A stretch of 26,673 nucleotides of DNA from Actinomycetes bacterium. Its GTDB lineage: Bacteria; Actinomycetota; Actinomycetes; Actinomycetales; Dermabacteraceae. Under the pieces are notes generated by a model, which was not told the DNA's origin, did no database searches, and was given only the letters and a program-made list of their open reading frames with translations. The DNA lies in NCBI GenBank assembly GCA_023389045.1, contig JAEWEZ010000107.1, forward strand, positions 1-26,673. Reading direction: 5' to 3'. This document shows, one piece after another, positions 15,392-24,590 of this stretch; the stretch's first letter is position 1, and each line of letters opens with the position of its first letter. The position numbers were made by a program, and so were the translations under genes.

Positions 15392-16321
15392 TTACTTCAA
15401 ACCTGCCATCTTGATATTGGCAATGATCTGCCGCTGGAAGATCAGGAAGATGATGATGATCGGGGCGGCCGCGCAGGCTGATCCCGCCATCAGCAGCCCG
15501 AGCTCCGAGGCGCGTTCACCGCGGAAGGCCGCCAGGTATTGCTGCACCTGGTAGAGGTCCTTGCTGGTAATGGTCATCACCGGCCAGACGAAGCTGTTCC
15601 AGAAGGCCATGAAGCTGGTAATCCCGACCACCACGAAGGGTGCTTTCGAAAGCGGCAGGAAGATTCGCAGATATACGCCCCAGCGCCCGCAGCCATCCAC
15701 GACGGCTGCTTCCTCGAGGCTGGAGGGGATGTTCAGGTAGAACTGCCGCACGAAGAACACGTGCCCGGCTGCAGCCATACCCGGCAGGACCAGCACCGCG
15801 AGAGTGTCGAGCATATGCAGGCGGCTGACGACGATGAACGAGGTCAGCAGGATCGTCATGCCGGGGATGAACATCGTCAGCAGCACGGCGGGCCACACAA
15901 AACGCTTGCCCCGGAACTCAAGCCGCGCAAAGGCGTAGGCGGCCATGGAGTTCACCGCGATCGACCCGATCGTAAAGAGGATCGCGCCGCCACCGGTCAC
16001 CGCGAGAGTGCGCAGGAAGCTGGGGTCCTGCAGGATCTGTGCGTAGTTCTCCCACTTCCACACCTCGGGGAAGAACTGGAAGGGCGTGCGGACCACCTCG
16101 GTGCGGATCTTGAATCCGGAGATGACCATCCAGGCGAGCGGGAACAGCGCGAGCCCGATGATGATGATCGAGAAGACCGCTTTGAGCAGGAAGCGGGCGA
16201 TCCACGCGGGGTGCAGCATGGTGCGTCGGCGGGCCCGACGGCGCAGAGCGCGCGCTTCCTCGGGGGAGACGTGATGCTGAGCTTCGGTGGCGCTGGGGCG
16301 GGTCTCAAGGCTTGCCGACAT
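15392..16321 (-). CDS. Carbohydrate ABC transporter permease, MalG/CUT1 type
   Basis: A 309-residue inner-membrane protein with six hydrophobic segments after a basic cytoplasmic N-terminus (ALRRRARRRTM). The EAA loop, LEEAAVVDGCGRWGVYLRIF, docks to the transport ATPase. It ends FQRQIIANIKMAGLK, typical of MalG-like permeases. Its ATG is 1 nt beyond the stop of the upstream MalF-type permease, so the two are coupled. The operon has no ATPase gene, as usual for actinomycete CUT1 systems that share one MsiK-type ATPase. It probably imports the oligosaccharide broken down by the neighbouring hydrolases. Confidence 0.93.
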   Translation of the reverse strand: MSASLETRPSATEAQHHVSPEEARALRRRARRRTMLHPAWIARFLLKAVFSIIIIGLALFPLAWMVISGFKIRTEVVRTPFQFFPEVWKWENYAQILQDPSFLRTLAVTGGGAILFTIGSIAVNSMAAYAFARLEFRGKRFVWPAVLLTMFIPGMTILLTSFIVVSRLHMLDTLAVLVLPGMAAAGHVFFVRQFYLNIPSSLEEAAVVDGCGRWGVYLRIFLPLSKAPFVVVGITSFMAFWNSFVWPVMTITSKDLYQVQQYLAAFRGERASELGLLMAGSACAAAPIIIIFLIFQRQIIANIKMAGLK

Positions 16322-16322
16322 C

Positions 16323-17240
16323 TCAATCCACCAGCTTTTCAGAATTGACGATTCGGAAGATCACCGAGGAGATCGTGCCGAGCACGATAAACAGCAGCAG
16401 TGCCGCCGCAATTGAATAGCCGACGTAGGCATCTCCCCGGAAATGGTTGAAGATGAAGAGGTTGGGTAGCTCGGTGGCACTATTGGGGCCACCATTCGTC
16501 ATCACCAGGGGAAGCTCAAACTGCTGAATGGAGCCCACAAAACCGGTGATCATCAGGAAGAGCAGCACATTCTTCATCTGCGGGATCGTGATGTAGATGG
16601 TTTTCTGGAACCAGTTAGCACCCTCGAGTTCCGCAGCCTCATAGAAGCTCTCCGGAATATCGAGCATCGCGGCGATCATGATGAGCGTTGTAATGCCCAT
16701 GCCGAGCCAGATCGCAGGCACGGCGATTGCGGGCAGAGCCCAGCGGGCGTCTCCGAGCCAGGCTTGGTTCTCAATCCCGAACAGGTTCACGATCGCGTTC
16801 AGCAGACCGCCGGAGTAGTCGTAGATCAGCACGAAGGTGATGGAGGCGATCACGCCCGAGATCACCGATGGGATGTAGATGCTGATCTTCAGCACCGTGG
16901 AGACCTTGCGGGAGACGGAGGTGGCCAGGCTTGCCACCAGGAAGGAGAGTACGAGGCTGAAGGGGACCGTCATCACGACGAACAGCAGACCGCGACCGAT
17001 GGCGGCCCAGAAGTTGTCATCGCTGAGTACGTCGATGTAGTTCTTCCAGCCGACGAACTCGGACTCGTTGTAGAAGCTCCAGTCGAAAAAGCTCAGGTAG
17101 ATCGCCTGGATGGCGGGCCAGAGCACGAAGATCGACAGCAGCACCAGCACGGGCGCGAGCATGATATAGGCCATGCCGGTATCGCGCTGCCGGCTGGGAT
17201 GAACCTTGGAGCGCCGACGGGGTGCGGCCTCGGTCGTCAT
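16323..17240 (-). CDS. Carbohydrate ABC transporter permease, MalF/CUT1 type
   Basis: A 305-residue membrane protein with six hydrophobic segments, starting after a basic N-terminus at TGMAYIMLAPVLVLLSIFVL. The EAA loop is YEAAELEGANWFQKTIYITI. The PLVMTNGGPNSATELPNLFI segment is a family marker. The ATG at 17240 follows AAGGAGAG. It sits 47 nt downstream of the binding-protein gene and directly before the MalG-type permease, giving the canonical order binding protein, permease, permease. Substrate is inferred only from neighbours. Confidence 0.93.
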   Translation of the reverse strand: MTTEAAPRRRSKVHPSRQRDTGMAYIMLAPVLVLLSIFVLWPAIQAIYLSFFDWSFYNESEFVGWKNYIDVLSDDNFWAAIGRGLLFVVMTVPFSLVLSFLVASLATSVSRKVSTVLKISIYIPSVISGVIASITFVLIYDYSGGLLNAIVNLFGIENQAWLGDARWALPAIAVPAIWLGMGITTLIMIAAMLDIPESFYEAAELEGANWFQKTIYITIPQMKNVLLFLMITGFVGSIQQFELPLVMTNGGPNSATELPNLFIFNHFRGDAYVGYSIAAALLLFIVLGTISSVIFRIVNSEKLVD

Positions 17241-17287
17241 CTCGACTCTCCTTCCTGGGGGAGTGGGGTGTAGGCGACGGTGGCGCC

Positions 17288-18643
17288 TTAGCCCTTCATC
17301 TCCTTGCGCAGCGTGGCGAGGCCTTCACGGTCGATCACCTTCTGGATCTCCTGATTGGCCTTGTCGAGAGCGGCAGCCGGTTCCATATCGCCGAGCATGC
17401 CGGCCTGGATCGCATCGCCCATCGCGAGGTTGACGTCCCACGGGTAGCGGGCCTCGGGGATGCAGTGCGGCACGATGTCCTCGAAGACGACGGTGGACCA
17501 GTGGGCTTCCTTCGCCTTGGGGTCGGCGTTAACCACCTCGGTCACTTCGTCGCGGGCGGGAGCCTTCGTGAACTGGGTGTCCACGAAGAAGGGCTTGAGC
17601 ACCTCGGGGTCTCCGGCCAGCACCCACTCGAAGAACTTCGCGGTGCCTTCGGGTTCCTTCGACTTCGCGTCGATCACCCACTTCATATTGCCGATGGTGG
17701 AGATATCGCGAGAGAGGTCACCGTCGGACTGCACCCACGGGGCGACGCCGGTCTTGGCGACCATGTCGGGGTAGTCGGCAGCGATCTCGGACATGCCCCA
17801 GGAGCCCTGGGACATCATGGCGACCTTGCCCTCACCGAAGGGCTGCGCGGAGTTGCCGGCCCCGAGGGCCTGACGCGGGATCCACCCCTTGGACTGCAGG
17901 GTCTTGTAGAAGCCGATGAGCTCTTCGTACTTGGGGTCCTTCGCGTCCGCGGTCGACCAGTCTTCGGAGATCGGCAGGTGCCCGGCCACATGCTTCTGGG
18001 CCGCGACCGTGGTCCAGCCGAAGGTGCCGGAATCCACGGCGGTGTTGAGGGCGAACTGGCCGTTACCCATGACGGGCTTGAGCTTCTCGCAGGCCTGGTA
18101 CATCTCCTCCCAGCTTGTGGGCGGCTTCTCCGGATCCAGACCGGCTTTCTCGAACAGTTCCTTGTTCCAGTAGAGGGTCATCTGCGGCTCCACCAGCAGC
18201 GGCATACCGAACCATTTGCTCTGGTACTGGCAGACTTCCTTGGTGACCTCGGTGAACTTGCCAAGCACCTCGGGGCTGAAGAGCCCATCGAGTTCGTGCA
18301 GCAGGCCGGTGCGGGCGGGAGTGTCCACACGCCCCGCCTGGACGTACATATCGGGGGCGTTGCCGGCGGCCTGGGCGGCCTTGAGCTTCTGGTCCCAGGC
18401 GTCACCGGGAACCACCTGGTAGTTCACGAAGACGTCTTCCTGGGCGTTGTTGAAGTCGTCGACGACCTTCTTGTACCAGGCATTCTCGGGGGTGGTGAAC
18501 ACGCTGCCCCAGAACTCAACGGTCGCGCGGCCCTTGGCACGCGGGTCTTTCTTGGACTCGCCCGGGGTGCCGCTGCCGCAGGCGGCGAGGGCGGTCACGC
18601 TAGCGGCTGCCGCGGCGGAGCTGAGGAATGTCCTTCTGCGCAT
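17288..18643 (-). CDS. Extracellular sugar-binding lipoprotein of a CUT1 ABC transporter
   Basis: A 451-residue protein beginning MRRRTFLSSAAAAASV with lipobox LAAC, giving a lipid-anchored, probably Tat-exported binding protein. The mature part is a family 1 solute-binding protein (VEFWGSVFTTPENAWYKKVVDDFN near the start is a family trait, quoted here only as its role; later MMSQGSWGMSEIAADYPDM is also typical). The start at 18643 is chosen because an AAGGA ribosome-binding site lies 7-8 nt upstream and the signal peptide begins there; a longer open frame to 18835 lacks these. It heads the operon with both permeases. Its promoter, divergent from the GH172 operon, carries a LacI-type operator. 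Confidence 0.93.
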   Translation of the reverse strand: MRRRTFLSSAAAAASVTALAACGSGTPGESKKDPRAKGRATVEFWGSVFTTPENAWYKKVVDDFNNAQEDVFVNYQVVPGDAWDQKLKAAQAAGNAPDMYVQAGRVDTPARTGLLHELDGLFSPEVLGKFTEVTKEVCQYQSKWFGMPLLVEPQMTLYWNKELFEKAGLDPEKPPTSWEEMYQACEKLKPVMGNGQFALNTAVDSGTFGWTTVAAQKHVAGHLPISEDWSTADAKDPKYEELIGFYKTLQSKGWIPRQALGAGNSAQPFGEGKVAMMSQGSWGMSEIAADYPDMVAKTGVAPWVQSDGDLSRDISTIGNMKWVIDAKSKEPEGTAKFFEWVLAGDPEVLKPFFVDTQFTKAPARDEVTEVVNADPKAKEAHWSTVVFEDIVPHCIPEARYPWDVNLAMGDAIQAGMLGDMEPAAALDKANQEIQKVIDREGLATLRKEMKG

Positions 18644-18861
18644 GTCTTGTCCTTCCCGGTCGGTGCGCCTGTGCACCGGATTGGCGATGGGGTGGAGGTT
18701 GTGGGCTCGATGGGTGGGTAGCTGTTGGGCTGGGCGGCACTGCCGACGCCGTGTACTGCTGGAGTGCTTGTGGCTGCGCTGCCACCGTGGTTGTTGGTAG
18801 GACGTGCCTGACTGTGGCGGCAGTGGTCGCGGCAATAATGCCGAAGTGCAAGACCACGGGA

Positions 18862-18906
18862 GAAATCGTTTTCTATACGGTAGGGAGGCCTGCGGGCGAG
18901 TGTCAA
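18862..18906 (-). promoter_or_regulatory. Promoter of the transporter operon with LacI-type operator
   Basis: Read on the minus strand: -35 TTGACA (18901-18906), an 18-nt spacer, -10 TACCGT (18877-18882), then GAAAACGATTTC (18862-18873). This is a near-palindrome with the central CG characteristic of LacI/GalR-family operators, and it lies over the expected transcription start. Occupancy there would block initiation. Confidence 0.6.
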
Positions 18907-19014
18907 GAGTGTTAGGCCTCTTCTTGGTGGCCCGTCGAGCCCTGAACTGACTCTGCGGTCACTTGTGCCCAGGTAAAAGGCATTTTTTAGACACTTTGGC
19001 AGCGAGGGTGGGCA

Positions 19015-19065
19015 TTGACGCGAGCGTGACGCCGTGCATACAGTGCGGGAAAACGTTTGCTTTCC
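19015..19065 (+). promoter_or_regulatory. Promoter of the GH172 operon with LacI-type operator
   Basis: -35 TTGACG (19015-19020), an 18-nt spacer and -10 TACAGT (19039-19044) are followed by GGGAAAACGTTTGCTTTCC (19047-19065), whose core AAACGTTT is a perfect LacI/GalR-type dyad. The arrangement mirrors the promoter on the opposite strand. The LacI gene at the end of this operon is the likely repressor. Confidence 0.6.
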
Positions 19066-19228
19066 TGCGGTGTTTCGGAGGGTCCCTGAGGCTTCGTCAC
19101 GGTCGCCGGCGACCTCCCATGAAGTCCATGTCCAGAGTCTCCGCCCAGACCTTCGGCGCGCATAGCCACCCGTCATTAACCCGTCCGTTCACCAGCTACC
19201 CAGAGCACCCAAGAACGAGGAGATCCCC

Positions 19229-20344
19229 ATGCAGTCCATGCCCCTGTCGCGCCTTCGCAGCGTGCATACCCGTTCCATCAGCCCGGAGAACTTCGACGGC
19301 TCTGTCGGCGGCGGCGCCCGCGCCACCGAGGGAACCGGGGCGGCCTGCGCCCGCGACCTCGGCGTGGGCTGGAAAGTCTCCCCGAGTGTCCCCGTCAAGG
19401 GCGGCGAGACCTTCACCCTGGCCGAGATCGACGAGCCCGGCGTTATCCAGCACATCTGGATCACCACCCACACCGACCACTGGCGCACCCTCGTGCTGCG
19501 CGCGTACTGGGACGGCGCCGAGGAACCCGCCATCGAGGTGCCCTACGGTGACTTCTTCTGCAATGGCTGGGGAGTGTTTGCCCAGGTTGATTCGCAGATG
19601 GTCGCCGCGAACCCGAACGGCGGATTCAACTCCTACTGGCCGATGCCCTTCCGCAAAGGTGCACGTCTCACGATCGAGAACACCTCCGACGCCGAAGCGA
19701 TCGTCTACTACCAGATCACCTACGAAACCGGTGGTGACTACAGCGAGGAGGCCTACTTCCACGCTCAGTGGCGTCGCTCCAATCCTCTGGATGAAGCCGT
19801 CCCGCACACGATCCTCGAAGGAGTCACGGGGCAGGGGCACTACGTCGGCACCTACATTGCCTGGGGCGTGAACTCCATGGGCTGGTGGGGCGAAGGCGAA
19901 ATCAAGTTCTACATGGACGATGACACCGAGCACCCCACCATCTGCGGCACCGGCACCGAGGACTACTTCGGTGGTGCCTGGAACTTCGACATCCCCGGCA
20001 AGGGGTACACCGCCTTCACCACGCCCTACCTGGGCATGCCGCAGGTGATTCGCCCCGATGGGCTGTATGTGTCCCAGCAGCGTTTTGGCATGTACCGCTG
20101 GCATGTGGCCGATCCGGTCCGCTTTGCCACCGGTCTGCCGAAGGTCGATATCCAGGCGCTCGGCTGGAAATCCGCCGGCCGCTACCTGCCGCTGCGCGAC
20201 GACATCGCCTCCACCGCTTTCTTCTACCTCGACACCCCCACGGCCAACCGCCCGTCGGCCCCCGGCTTTGAGGAGATGGAAATCCACCTGGGCACCGGCC
20301 CCGGCCCGCACTGCCCCACCGGCCCGGCTGCCGCGAAGGACTGA
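19229..20344 (+). CDS. GH172 (DUF2961) glycoside hydrolase, putative exo-D-arabinofuranosidase
   Basis: A 371-residue DUF2961 protein: N-terminal TRSISPENFDGSVGGGARA and GVGWKVSP, then PGVIQHIWITT, DGAEEPAIEVPYGDFF, a central GEGEIKFYMDDD (Glu222 and Glu224) and GTGTEDYFGGAW (Glu244), the conserved glutamate-bearing motifs of the family. DUF2961 is now GH172; characterised members are exo-acting D-arabinofuranosidases and an alpha-D-fructofuranosidase. There is no signal peptide, so it should act in the cytoplasm on imported oligosaccharides. ATG at 19229 follows GAGGAG. It is the first gene of an operon with an FGGY kinase (5-nt gap), a FucI-like isomerase and a LacI regulator. The D-arabinose assignment comes from these neighbours and the GH183 gene. 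Confidence 0.9.
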   Translation: MQSMPLSRLRSVHTRSISPENFDGSVGGGARATEGTGAACARDLGVGWKVSPSVPVKGGETFTLAEIDEPGVIQHIWITTHTDHWRTLVLRAYWDGAEEPAIEVPYGDFFCNGWGVFAQVDSQMVAANPNGGFNSYWPMPFRKGARLTIENTSDAEAIVYYQITYETGGDYSEEAYFHAQWRRSNPLDEAVPHTILEGVTGQGHYVGTYIAWGVNSMGWWGEGEIKFYMDDDTEHPTICGTGTEDYFGGAWNFDIPGKGYTAFTTPYLGMPQVIRPDGLYVSQQRFGMYRWHVADPVRFATGLPKVDIQALGWKSAGRYLPLRDDIASTAFFYLDTPTANRPSAPGFEEMEIHLGTGPGPHCPTGPAAAKD

Positions 20345-20349
20345 GCACC

Positions 20350-21894
20350 GTGGTCGCAGAAGAGAGGGCGCCGGCAGTGCAGGAGCCTGCCGGCCCACAG
20401 GTGGCGGTGCTTGCCGTTGATGTGGGCACCTCCTCCACCAAGGGTGTGCTGGTCGCGGCCGATGGCAGCATCCTCGGCACCGCGGTGCGCGAGCACGATG
20501 TGCAGCGGCCTACCCCCGGCTGCGTCGAAATGGACGCCGAGGTGTGGTGGGAGGAGTTCACCTCCATCGCCCGGGAACTCACCACCGCGCACCCGAAGGC
20601 AGAGGTGCAGAGTGTTGGTGTCTCCGGCATGGGTCCCTGCGTTCTGCTGACCACCGAGGACGGCACCCCGGTGCGCCCCGCGATCCTCTACGGCGTGGAT
20701 ACGCGCGCCACCGCGCAAATCCAGCGCCTCACCGAGGAACTGGGTGAGCAGGAGATTCTGGAACGCGGCGGCAGCGTGCTGACCACGCAGGCGGCGGGCC
20801 CGAAAATCGCGTGGGTTCGGGAGAACGAACCGGATGTGTATGCGCGGGCCCGACGTCTGCTGATGCCGGCGAGTTTCCTCGCCTACCGTCTGACCGGTGA
20901 GTACGTGCTGGATCACCACAGCGCGAGCCAGTGCAGCCCGCTGTACGACAGCGCCGCCCTGGCCTGGCATGAACCGTGGTGGCAGCAGGTGGCTGAAGGG
21001 ATCGAAGCTCCCGCGCTCCGCTGGCCCGCAGACCAGGCCGGAACCGTCACCGAGCAGGCCGCGCAGGCCACCGGCCTGCCGGCAGGGATCCCGGTGGTGA
21101 CCGGCTCGATCGACGCCTGGACCGAAGCGGTCAGCGCCGATGCGCAAAACCCCGGCGATCTCATGCTGATGTACGGCACGACCATGTTCCTGGTCGCCAC
21201 GAGCGAGCAGCGAACCATGAGCCGCACCCTATGGGGCACCGTGGGTGCGTTCCCCGGCACCTACTGCCTGGCCGGTGGCATGGCCACCTCCGGGGCGATC
21301 ACCGGCTGGCTGCGTCGCCTCACCGGTGACGCCCCCTACGCGCAGCTTGTGAAGGGAGCCGCCGAGGCCGGCCCCGGGGCTGGTGGGCTGCTGATGCTGC
21401 CCTACTTTGCCGGGGAACGCACCCCGGTGCAGGACCCCGACGCCCGCGGAACCCTGATCGGCCTGACCCTCGATCACGGCCGCGGCCACCTATACCGCGC
21501 CGCTCTCGAAGCGACCGCCTTCGGGGTGCGCCACAACCTGGAGGCTCTGCGCGAAGGCGGCGCCCCCATTAGCAGGGTGGTCGCCGTCGGCGGAGGCACC
21601 CAGGGCGGACTCTGGACCCAGATCGTCTCGGACATCACCGGGATCGAGCAGGTGGTTCCCACCTCCACCATCGGCGCTTCCTACGGTGCCGCCATACTCG
21701 CCGCAGATCACGCCCCCGGCATCGACGGCACCGCCACGGAACGCGCCGCCCAGTGGAACCCACCCGCCCAAACCCTCACCCCCGATCCGAGCCTGACCGC
21801 TCTCTACGACGAGCTGTACAGCCACTACCGCGCTCTGTACCCCGCGACGGCACAGATCGCCCACGCCCTATCCGACCTGCAGCGACGACGCTGA
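20350..21894 (+). CDS. FGGY-family carbohydrate kinase (putative D-ribulokinase)
   Basis: A 514-residue FGGY kinase. It starts with the phosphate-binding strand AVDVGTSSTKGVLV (Asp24), has the catalytic Asp255 in TGSIDAWTEA, and the nucleotide-binding GGGTQGGLWTQIVSDITG near residue 415. The family phosphorylates sugars such as xylulose, ribulose, fuculose and glycerol; sequence alone does not separate these. The next gene is a FucI-like isomerase, and no aldolase for fuculose-1-phosphate is seen. Phosphorylation of D-ribulose to D-ribulose-5-phosphate, which enters the pentose phosphate pathway directly, therefore fits best. The start is a GTG, 5 nt after the GH172 stop, with GAAGGA about 10 nt upstream. 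Confidence 0.88.
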   Translation: MVAEERAPAVQEPAGPQVAVLAVDVGTSSTKGVLVAADGSILGTAVREHDVQRPTPGCVEMDAEVWWEEFTSIARELTTAHPKAEVQSVGVSGMGPCVLLTTEDGTPVRPAILYGVDTRATAQIQRLTEELGEQEILERGGSVLTTQAAGPKIAWVRENEPDVYARARRLLMPASFLAYRLTGEYVLDHHSASQCSPLYDSAALAWHEPWWQQVAEGIEAPALRWPADQAGTVTEQAAQATGLPAGIPVVTGSIDAWTEAVSADAQNPGDLMLMYGTTMFLVATSEQRTMSRTLWGTVGAFPGTYCLAGGMATSGAITGWLRRLTGDAPYAQLVKGAAEAGPGAGGLLMLPYFAGERTPVQDPDARGTLIGLTLDHGRGHLYRAALEATAFGVRHNLEALREGGAPISRVVAVGGGTQGGLWTQIVSDITGIEQVVPTSTIGASYGAAILAADHAPGIDGTATERAAQWNPPAQTLTPDPSLTALYDELYSHYRALYPATAQIAHALSDLQRRR

Positions 21895-21913
21895 CCCGAT
21901 AAAGGAGAGCACC

Positions 21914-23575
21914 ATGACCGCGACGACCAACCGCAGCTACACCCTGCCTCCCCAGCCCGAGGACATCCCCGCGCCGGAGAAAACCGCCTACCTCATTCCG
22001 AGCGGTGACCTGCGCGAAAGCGCGAATGTTCCGAGCTGGCCGTATCAGCAGCAGCTCGAAAAAATCGTGGCTGACGCCGTGGAAGCCGCCGGCTGGACAG
22101 TGCAGCGCGCCTTCGAGGAGGATCCGGAGCTCGGCCACGGCTTCATCCGCTCCCAGCGGATGGGCATGGAGATTTTCAAAACCATCCCGCCGACCGCGCC
22201 GCTGATCGTCGCCACCGCCAACTGGCAGTACTCCCACCACGTGCTCGCCGGTCTGCGCACCCACCGCGGCCCGATCCTCACGGTCGCCAACTTTGACCCG
22301 ACCTGGCCGGGCCTCGTCGGCCTGCTGAACCTGAACGCGGGCCTGACCAAAATGGGCCGCGAATACGCAACTACCTGGACCGTGGATGGCACCGATGAGT
22401 GGTTCCGCGAGGGGATCCGCTCCTTCGTGGAGACCGGGAAAATCGAGCACGACGCAAGCCATGTGCGCGACCTCCCCGCCCTCCCCGACACTCCGGAAAC
22501 TGAACTCGGCCGTGCTCTCGCCGACCAGCTCATGCGCAATAAAGCGATCATCGGCATCTTCGATGAGGGCTGCATGGGCATGTACAACGCGGTGATCGAC
22601 GATGAAATGCTGAACCCGCTCGGCATTTACAAGGAACGCCTCTCGCAGTCGGCCCTGTGGGCGGAGATGCAGACCGTCACCGATGAGGAAGCCGACGCGG
22701 TGGGCCAGTGGCTGCTCGACCAGGGCATGACCTTCCGCCTGGGCACCGATGAGGCTACGGAGCTGACCGAAACCCAGCTGCGCTGGCAGTACAAGATGTA
22801 TGTGGCGGCGCTGCGGATCAGCGATGACTTCGGGCTGGACGCCGTCGGCATCCAGTACCAGCAGGGCCTCAAGGACATCTGCCCCGCCTCGGATCTCGTC
22901 GAGGGTCTGCTGAACAATGTGCAGCGCCCGCCGGTCACCTCGCGTGACGGCTCCCGGGTGCTCTGGGAGGGCAAGGCCCTGCCCAACTTCAATGAGGTCG
23001 ATGAAGGCGTGGCCGTGGATGCCCTGGTCACTAACCGGATTTGGACTGCGATGGGCATGGACCCGGCCACCACCCTGCACGATGTGCGCTGGGGTGAGGA
23101 GTACGAGGGCCAGTACGTCTGGGTCTACGAAATCTCCGGTTCGGTGCCGCCGAGCCACTTCCCGCGCGGCTTCCAGGATGCCGAAGGCTGGCGCCAGGGC
23201 CCGGCCTTCTTCCCCGCCGGTGGCTCCACTATCAACGGCGTGTCCAAGCCGGGCGAAATCGTCTGGTCCCGCGTGTTCGTGCAAGACGGCGGGCTGCATG
23301 TGGACATGGGCCGCGGCAGCGTCATCGAACTTCCCGAGGAGGAAGTCACCCGCCGCAAGGAAGCGACGAACCCCGAGTGGCCGATCGCCTCGGTGGTGCT
23401 GCACGGCGTGAGTCGTGACCAGTTCATGGCCCGTCACAAGGCTAATCACGCGCAGCTCGTTTACGCTGATGATGCCGAAAGCGCCGATCGGGCGCTGACC
23501 GCCAAAGCAGCCCTGTTCGACCGTCTTGGCGTGTCCGTTCACCTGTGCGGTGATGCAGTGATCGTCGAGAACTAA
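21914..23575 (+). CDS. L-fucose/D-arabinose isomerase-family protein
   Basis: A 553-residue protein of the L-fucose isomerase (FucI) group, slightly shorter than the 591 residues of Escherichia coli FucI. Recognisable blocks are FDEGCMGMYNAVIDDE, ALRISDDFGLDAVGIQYQQG, LKDICPASDLVEGLLNN and the C-terminal MARHKANHAQLVYA, whose His508 or His512 is a candidate metal ligand. FucI enzymes use Mn2+ and convert L-fucose to L-fuculose and also D-arabinose to D-ribulose, since these sugars share stereochemistry at C2-C4. Between a GH172 and FGGY-kinase pair and a LacI gene, with a GH183 endo-D-arabinanase downstream, D-arabinose is the likelier substrate. ATG preceded by AAGGAG; 19 nt after the kinase stop. 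Confidence 0.85.
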   Translation: MTATTNRSYTLPPQPEDIPAPEKTAYLIPSGDLRESANVPSWPYQQQLEKIVADAVEAAGWTVQRAFEEDPELGHGFIRSQRMGMEIFKTIPPTAPLIVATANWQYSHHVLAGLRTHRGPILTVANFDPTWPGLVGLLNLNAGLTKMGREYATTWTVDGTDEWFREGIRSFVETGKIEHDASHVRDLPALPDTPETELGRALADQLMRNKAIIGIFDEGCMGMYNAVIDDEMLNPLGIYKERLSQSALWAEMQTVTDEEADAVGQWLLDQGMTFRLGTDEATELTETQLRWQYKMYVAALRISDDFGLDAVGIQYQQGLKDICPASDLVEGLLNNVQRPPVTSRDGSRVLWEGKALPNFNEVDEGVAVDALVTNRIWTAMGMDPATTLHDVRWGEEYEGQYVWVYEISGSVPPSHFPRGFQDAEGWRQGPAFFPAGGSTINGVSKPGEIVWSRVFVQDGGLHVDMGRGSVIELPEEEVTRRKEATNPEWPIASVVLHGVSRDQFMARHKANHAQLVYADDAESADRALTAKAALFDRLGVSVHLCGDAVIVEN

Positions 23576-23588
23576 GCAGGAGGTTCCC

Positions 23589-24590
23589 ATGGCATCGCGT
23601 CGGCCCACCGTCCTCGATGTGGCGCGAGCCGCGGGAGTATCCACTGCCACGGTGTCGCGGGTTATCAACGATTCCCCGACGGTGGACCGGCTGCTGCGTG
23701 AGCGTGTGCTCGAAGCAGTCCGGTCCACCGGCTACGTGCCTAATGCGGTGGGTCGTTCCCTGCGGCGCGGCGGCACGAGTGTGGTGGCGGTGGTGGCCCC
23801 GGATTCGGAGAACCCCTACTTCACCCAGATCATCAGTGAGGTGGAGCGGATCGCCCGCACCGAGAAGTACATGGTCACGGTCGCGCACACCGAACACGAC
23901 CTCGAGTTGGAAAAGGAAAGCCTTGCCCAGCTCGTGCAGCGTCCGGTCTCCGGGATGGTTCTCATCCCGGTGGATCAGCGCCGCACGGATCTTTCGATGG
24001 TGAAGGCTGCGCGGATCCCGCTTGTGCTCGTGGACCGGTGGGTAGACGGGGCCAATACCGATCTGGTGGCCACCGACAACATCGACGCAGGGCGCCAGGC
24101 GGCGCTGCACCTGGCCGATCGCGGTTTCACCCGCCCCGTGGTCATCGCGGGTCCCAAGGACTTAGCCGCCACCGAGGATCGCGTCGCCGGGTTTGCCCAC
24201 ACGTGGCAGTTCAACGGGGGATTGTGGGAACCCGACCAGTTGCTTCGCGGCGACCTGCGCCTCGAATCAGGCCGCAAACTCATGGAGGGCATCCTCCAGC
24301 GCGGCTGGGCAGACTGCGTGTATGTCACCAATAACCGCATGTCGGCCGGTGCTTTCGAAGCGATGCGTGGGCGGGACAGCATTCCGGCGCTCCTCGCGAC
24401 CGACGATGACCTGTGGACTCGCCTCGTCACCCCGTCTATTTCAGTGGTGAGGCAGCCGGTGAAGGCCACGGGACGAGCGGCCGCGCGGATGCTGGGGCAT
24501 CGCATGCGGGACCCGCAGGAAGCCCCCTCGACCACTCTGCTGCGCCCCCGGATCGTGGAGCGTGAATCCACCCAGCCGCGTCGGCCCTGA
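23589..24590 (+). CDS. LacI-family transcriptional regulator (second copy)
   Basis: A 333-residue repressor with a textbook helix-turn-helix (VLDVARAAGVSTATVSRVIN, residues 8-27), hinge GYVPNAVGRSLRRGGTSVVA and sugar-binding effector domain (VVAPDSENPYFTQI; RPVSGMVLIPVDQ; VLVDRW; ATDNIDAGRQAALHLADRG). Ribosome-binding site AGGAGG just before the ATG. It closes the GH172-kinase-isomerase operon with a 13-nt gap, so it is autoregulated if it binds the operator at 19047. It most likely also binds 18862-18873 in front of the transporter, releasing both when the sugar or its phosphate is present. Confidence 0.92.
   Translation: MASRRPTVLDVARAAGVSTATVSRVINDSPTVDRLLRERVLEAVRSTGYVPNAVGRSLRRGGTSVVAVVAPDSENPYFTQIISEVERIARTEKYMVTVAHTEHDLELEKESLAQLVQRPVSGMVLIPVDQRRTDLSMVKAARIPLVLVDRWVDGANTDLVATDNIDAGRQAALHLADRGFTRPVVIAGPKDLAATEDRVAGFAHTWQFNGGLWEPDQLLRGDLRLESGRKLMEGILQRGWADCVYVTNNRMSAGAFEAMRGRDSIPALLATDDDLWTRLVTPSISVVRQPVKATGRAAARMLGHRMRDPQEAPSTTLLRPRIVERESTQPRRP

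Larger units (their letters stand above)
18644..19228. other. Divergent regulatory region between transporter and GH172 operons
   Basis: No gene is supported in these 585 bases. Both promoters and their LacI-type operators lie here and are listed separately. The 5' leaders are long: about 225 nt for the binding-protein transcript and about 180 nt for the GH172 transcript, enough for further control, though no known riboswitch was recognised. Confidence 0.7.

Noticed and set aside
18643..18835. Longer start (18835) for the sugar-binding lipoprotein
   Set aside because: The extra 64 residues precede a perfect signal peptide and would bury it; the ribosome-binding site and the signal peptide both fit the start at 18643.
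19229..23575. L-fucose catabolic operon
   Set aside because: A FucI-like isomerase and FGGY kinase would fit L-fucose, but there is no fuculose-phosphate aldolase or alpha-L-fucosidase, while GH172 and GH183 both point to D-arabinofuranosides. Kept only as an alternative.
21776..23728. A 650-codon open frame on the minus strand
   Set aside because: Antisense to the FucI-like gene, with a His/Val/Gly/Asp-rich composition typical of the complementary strand; no domain is seen.
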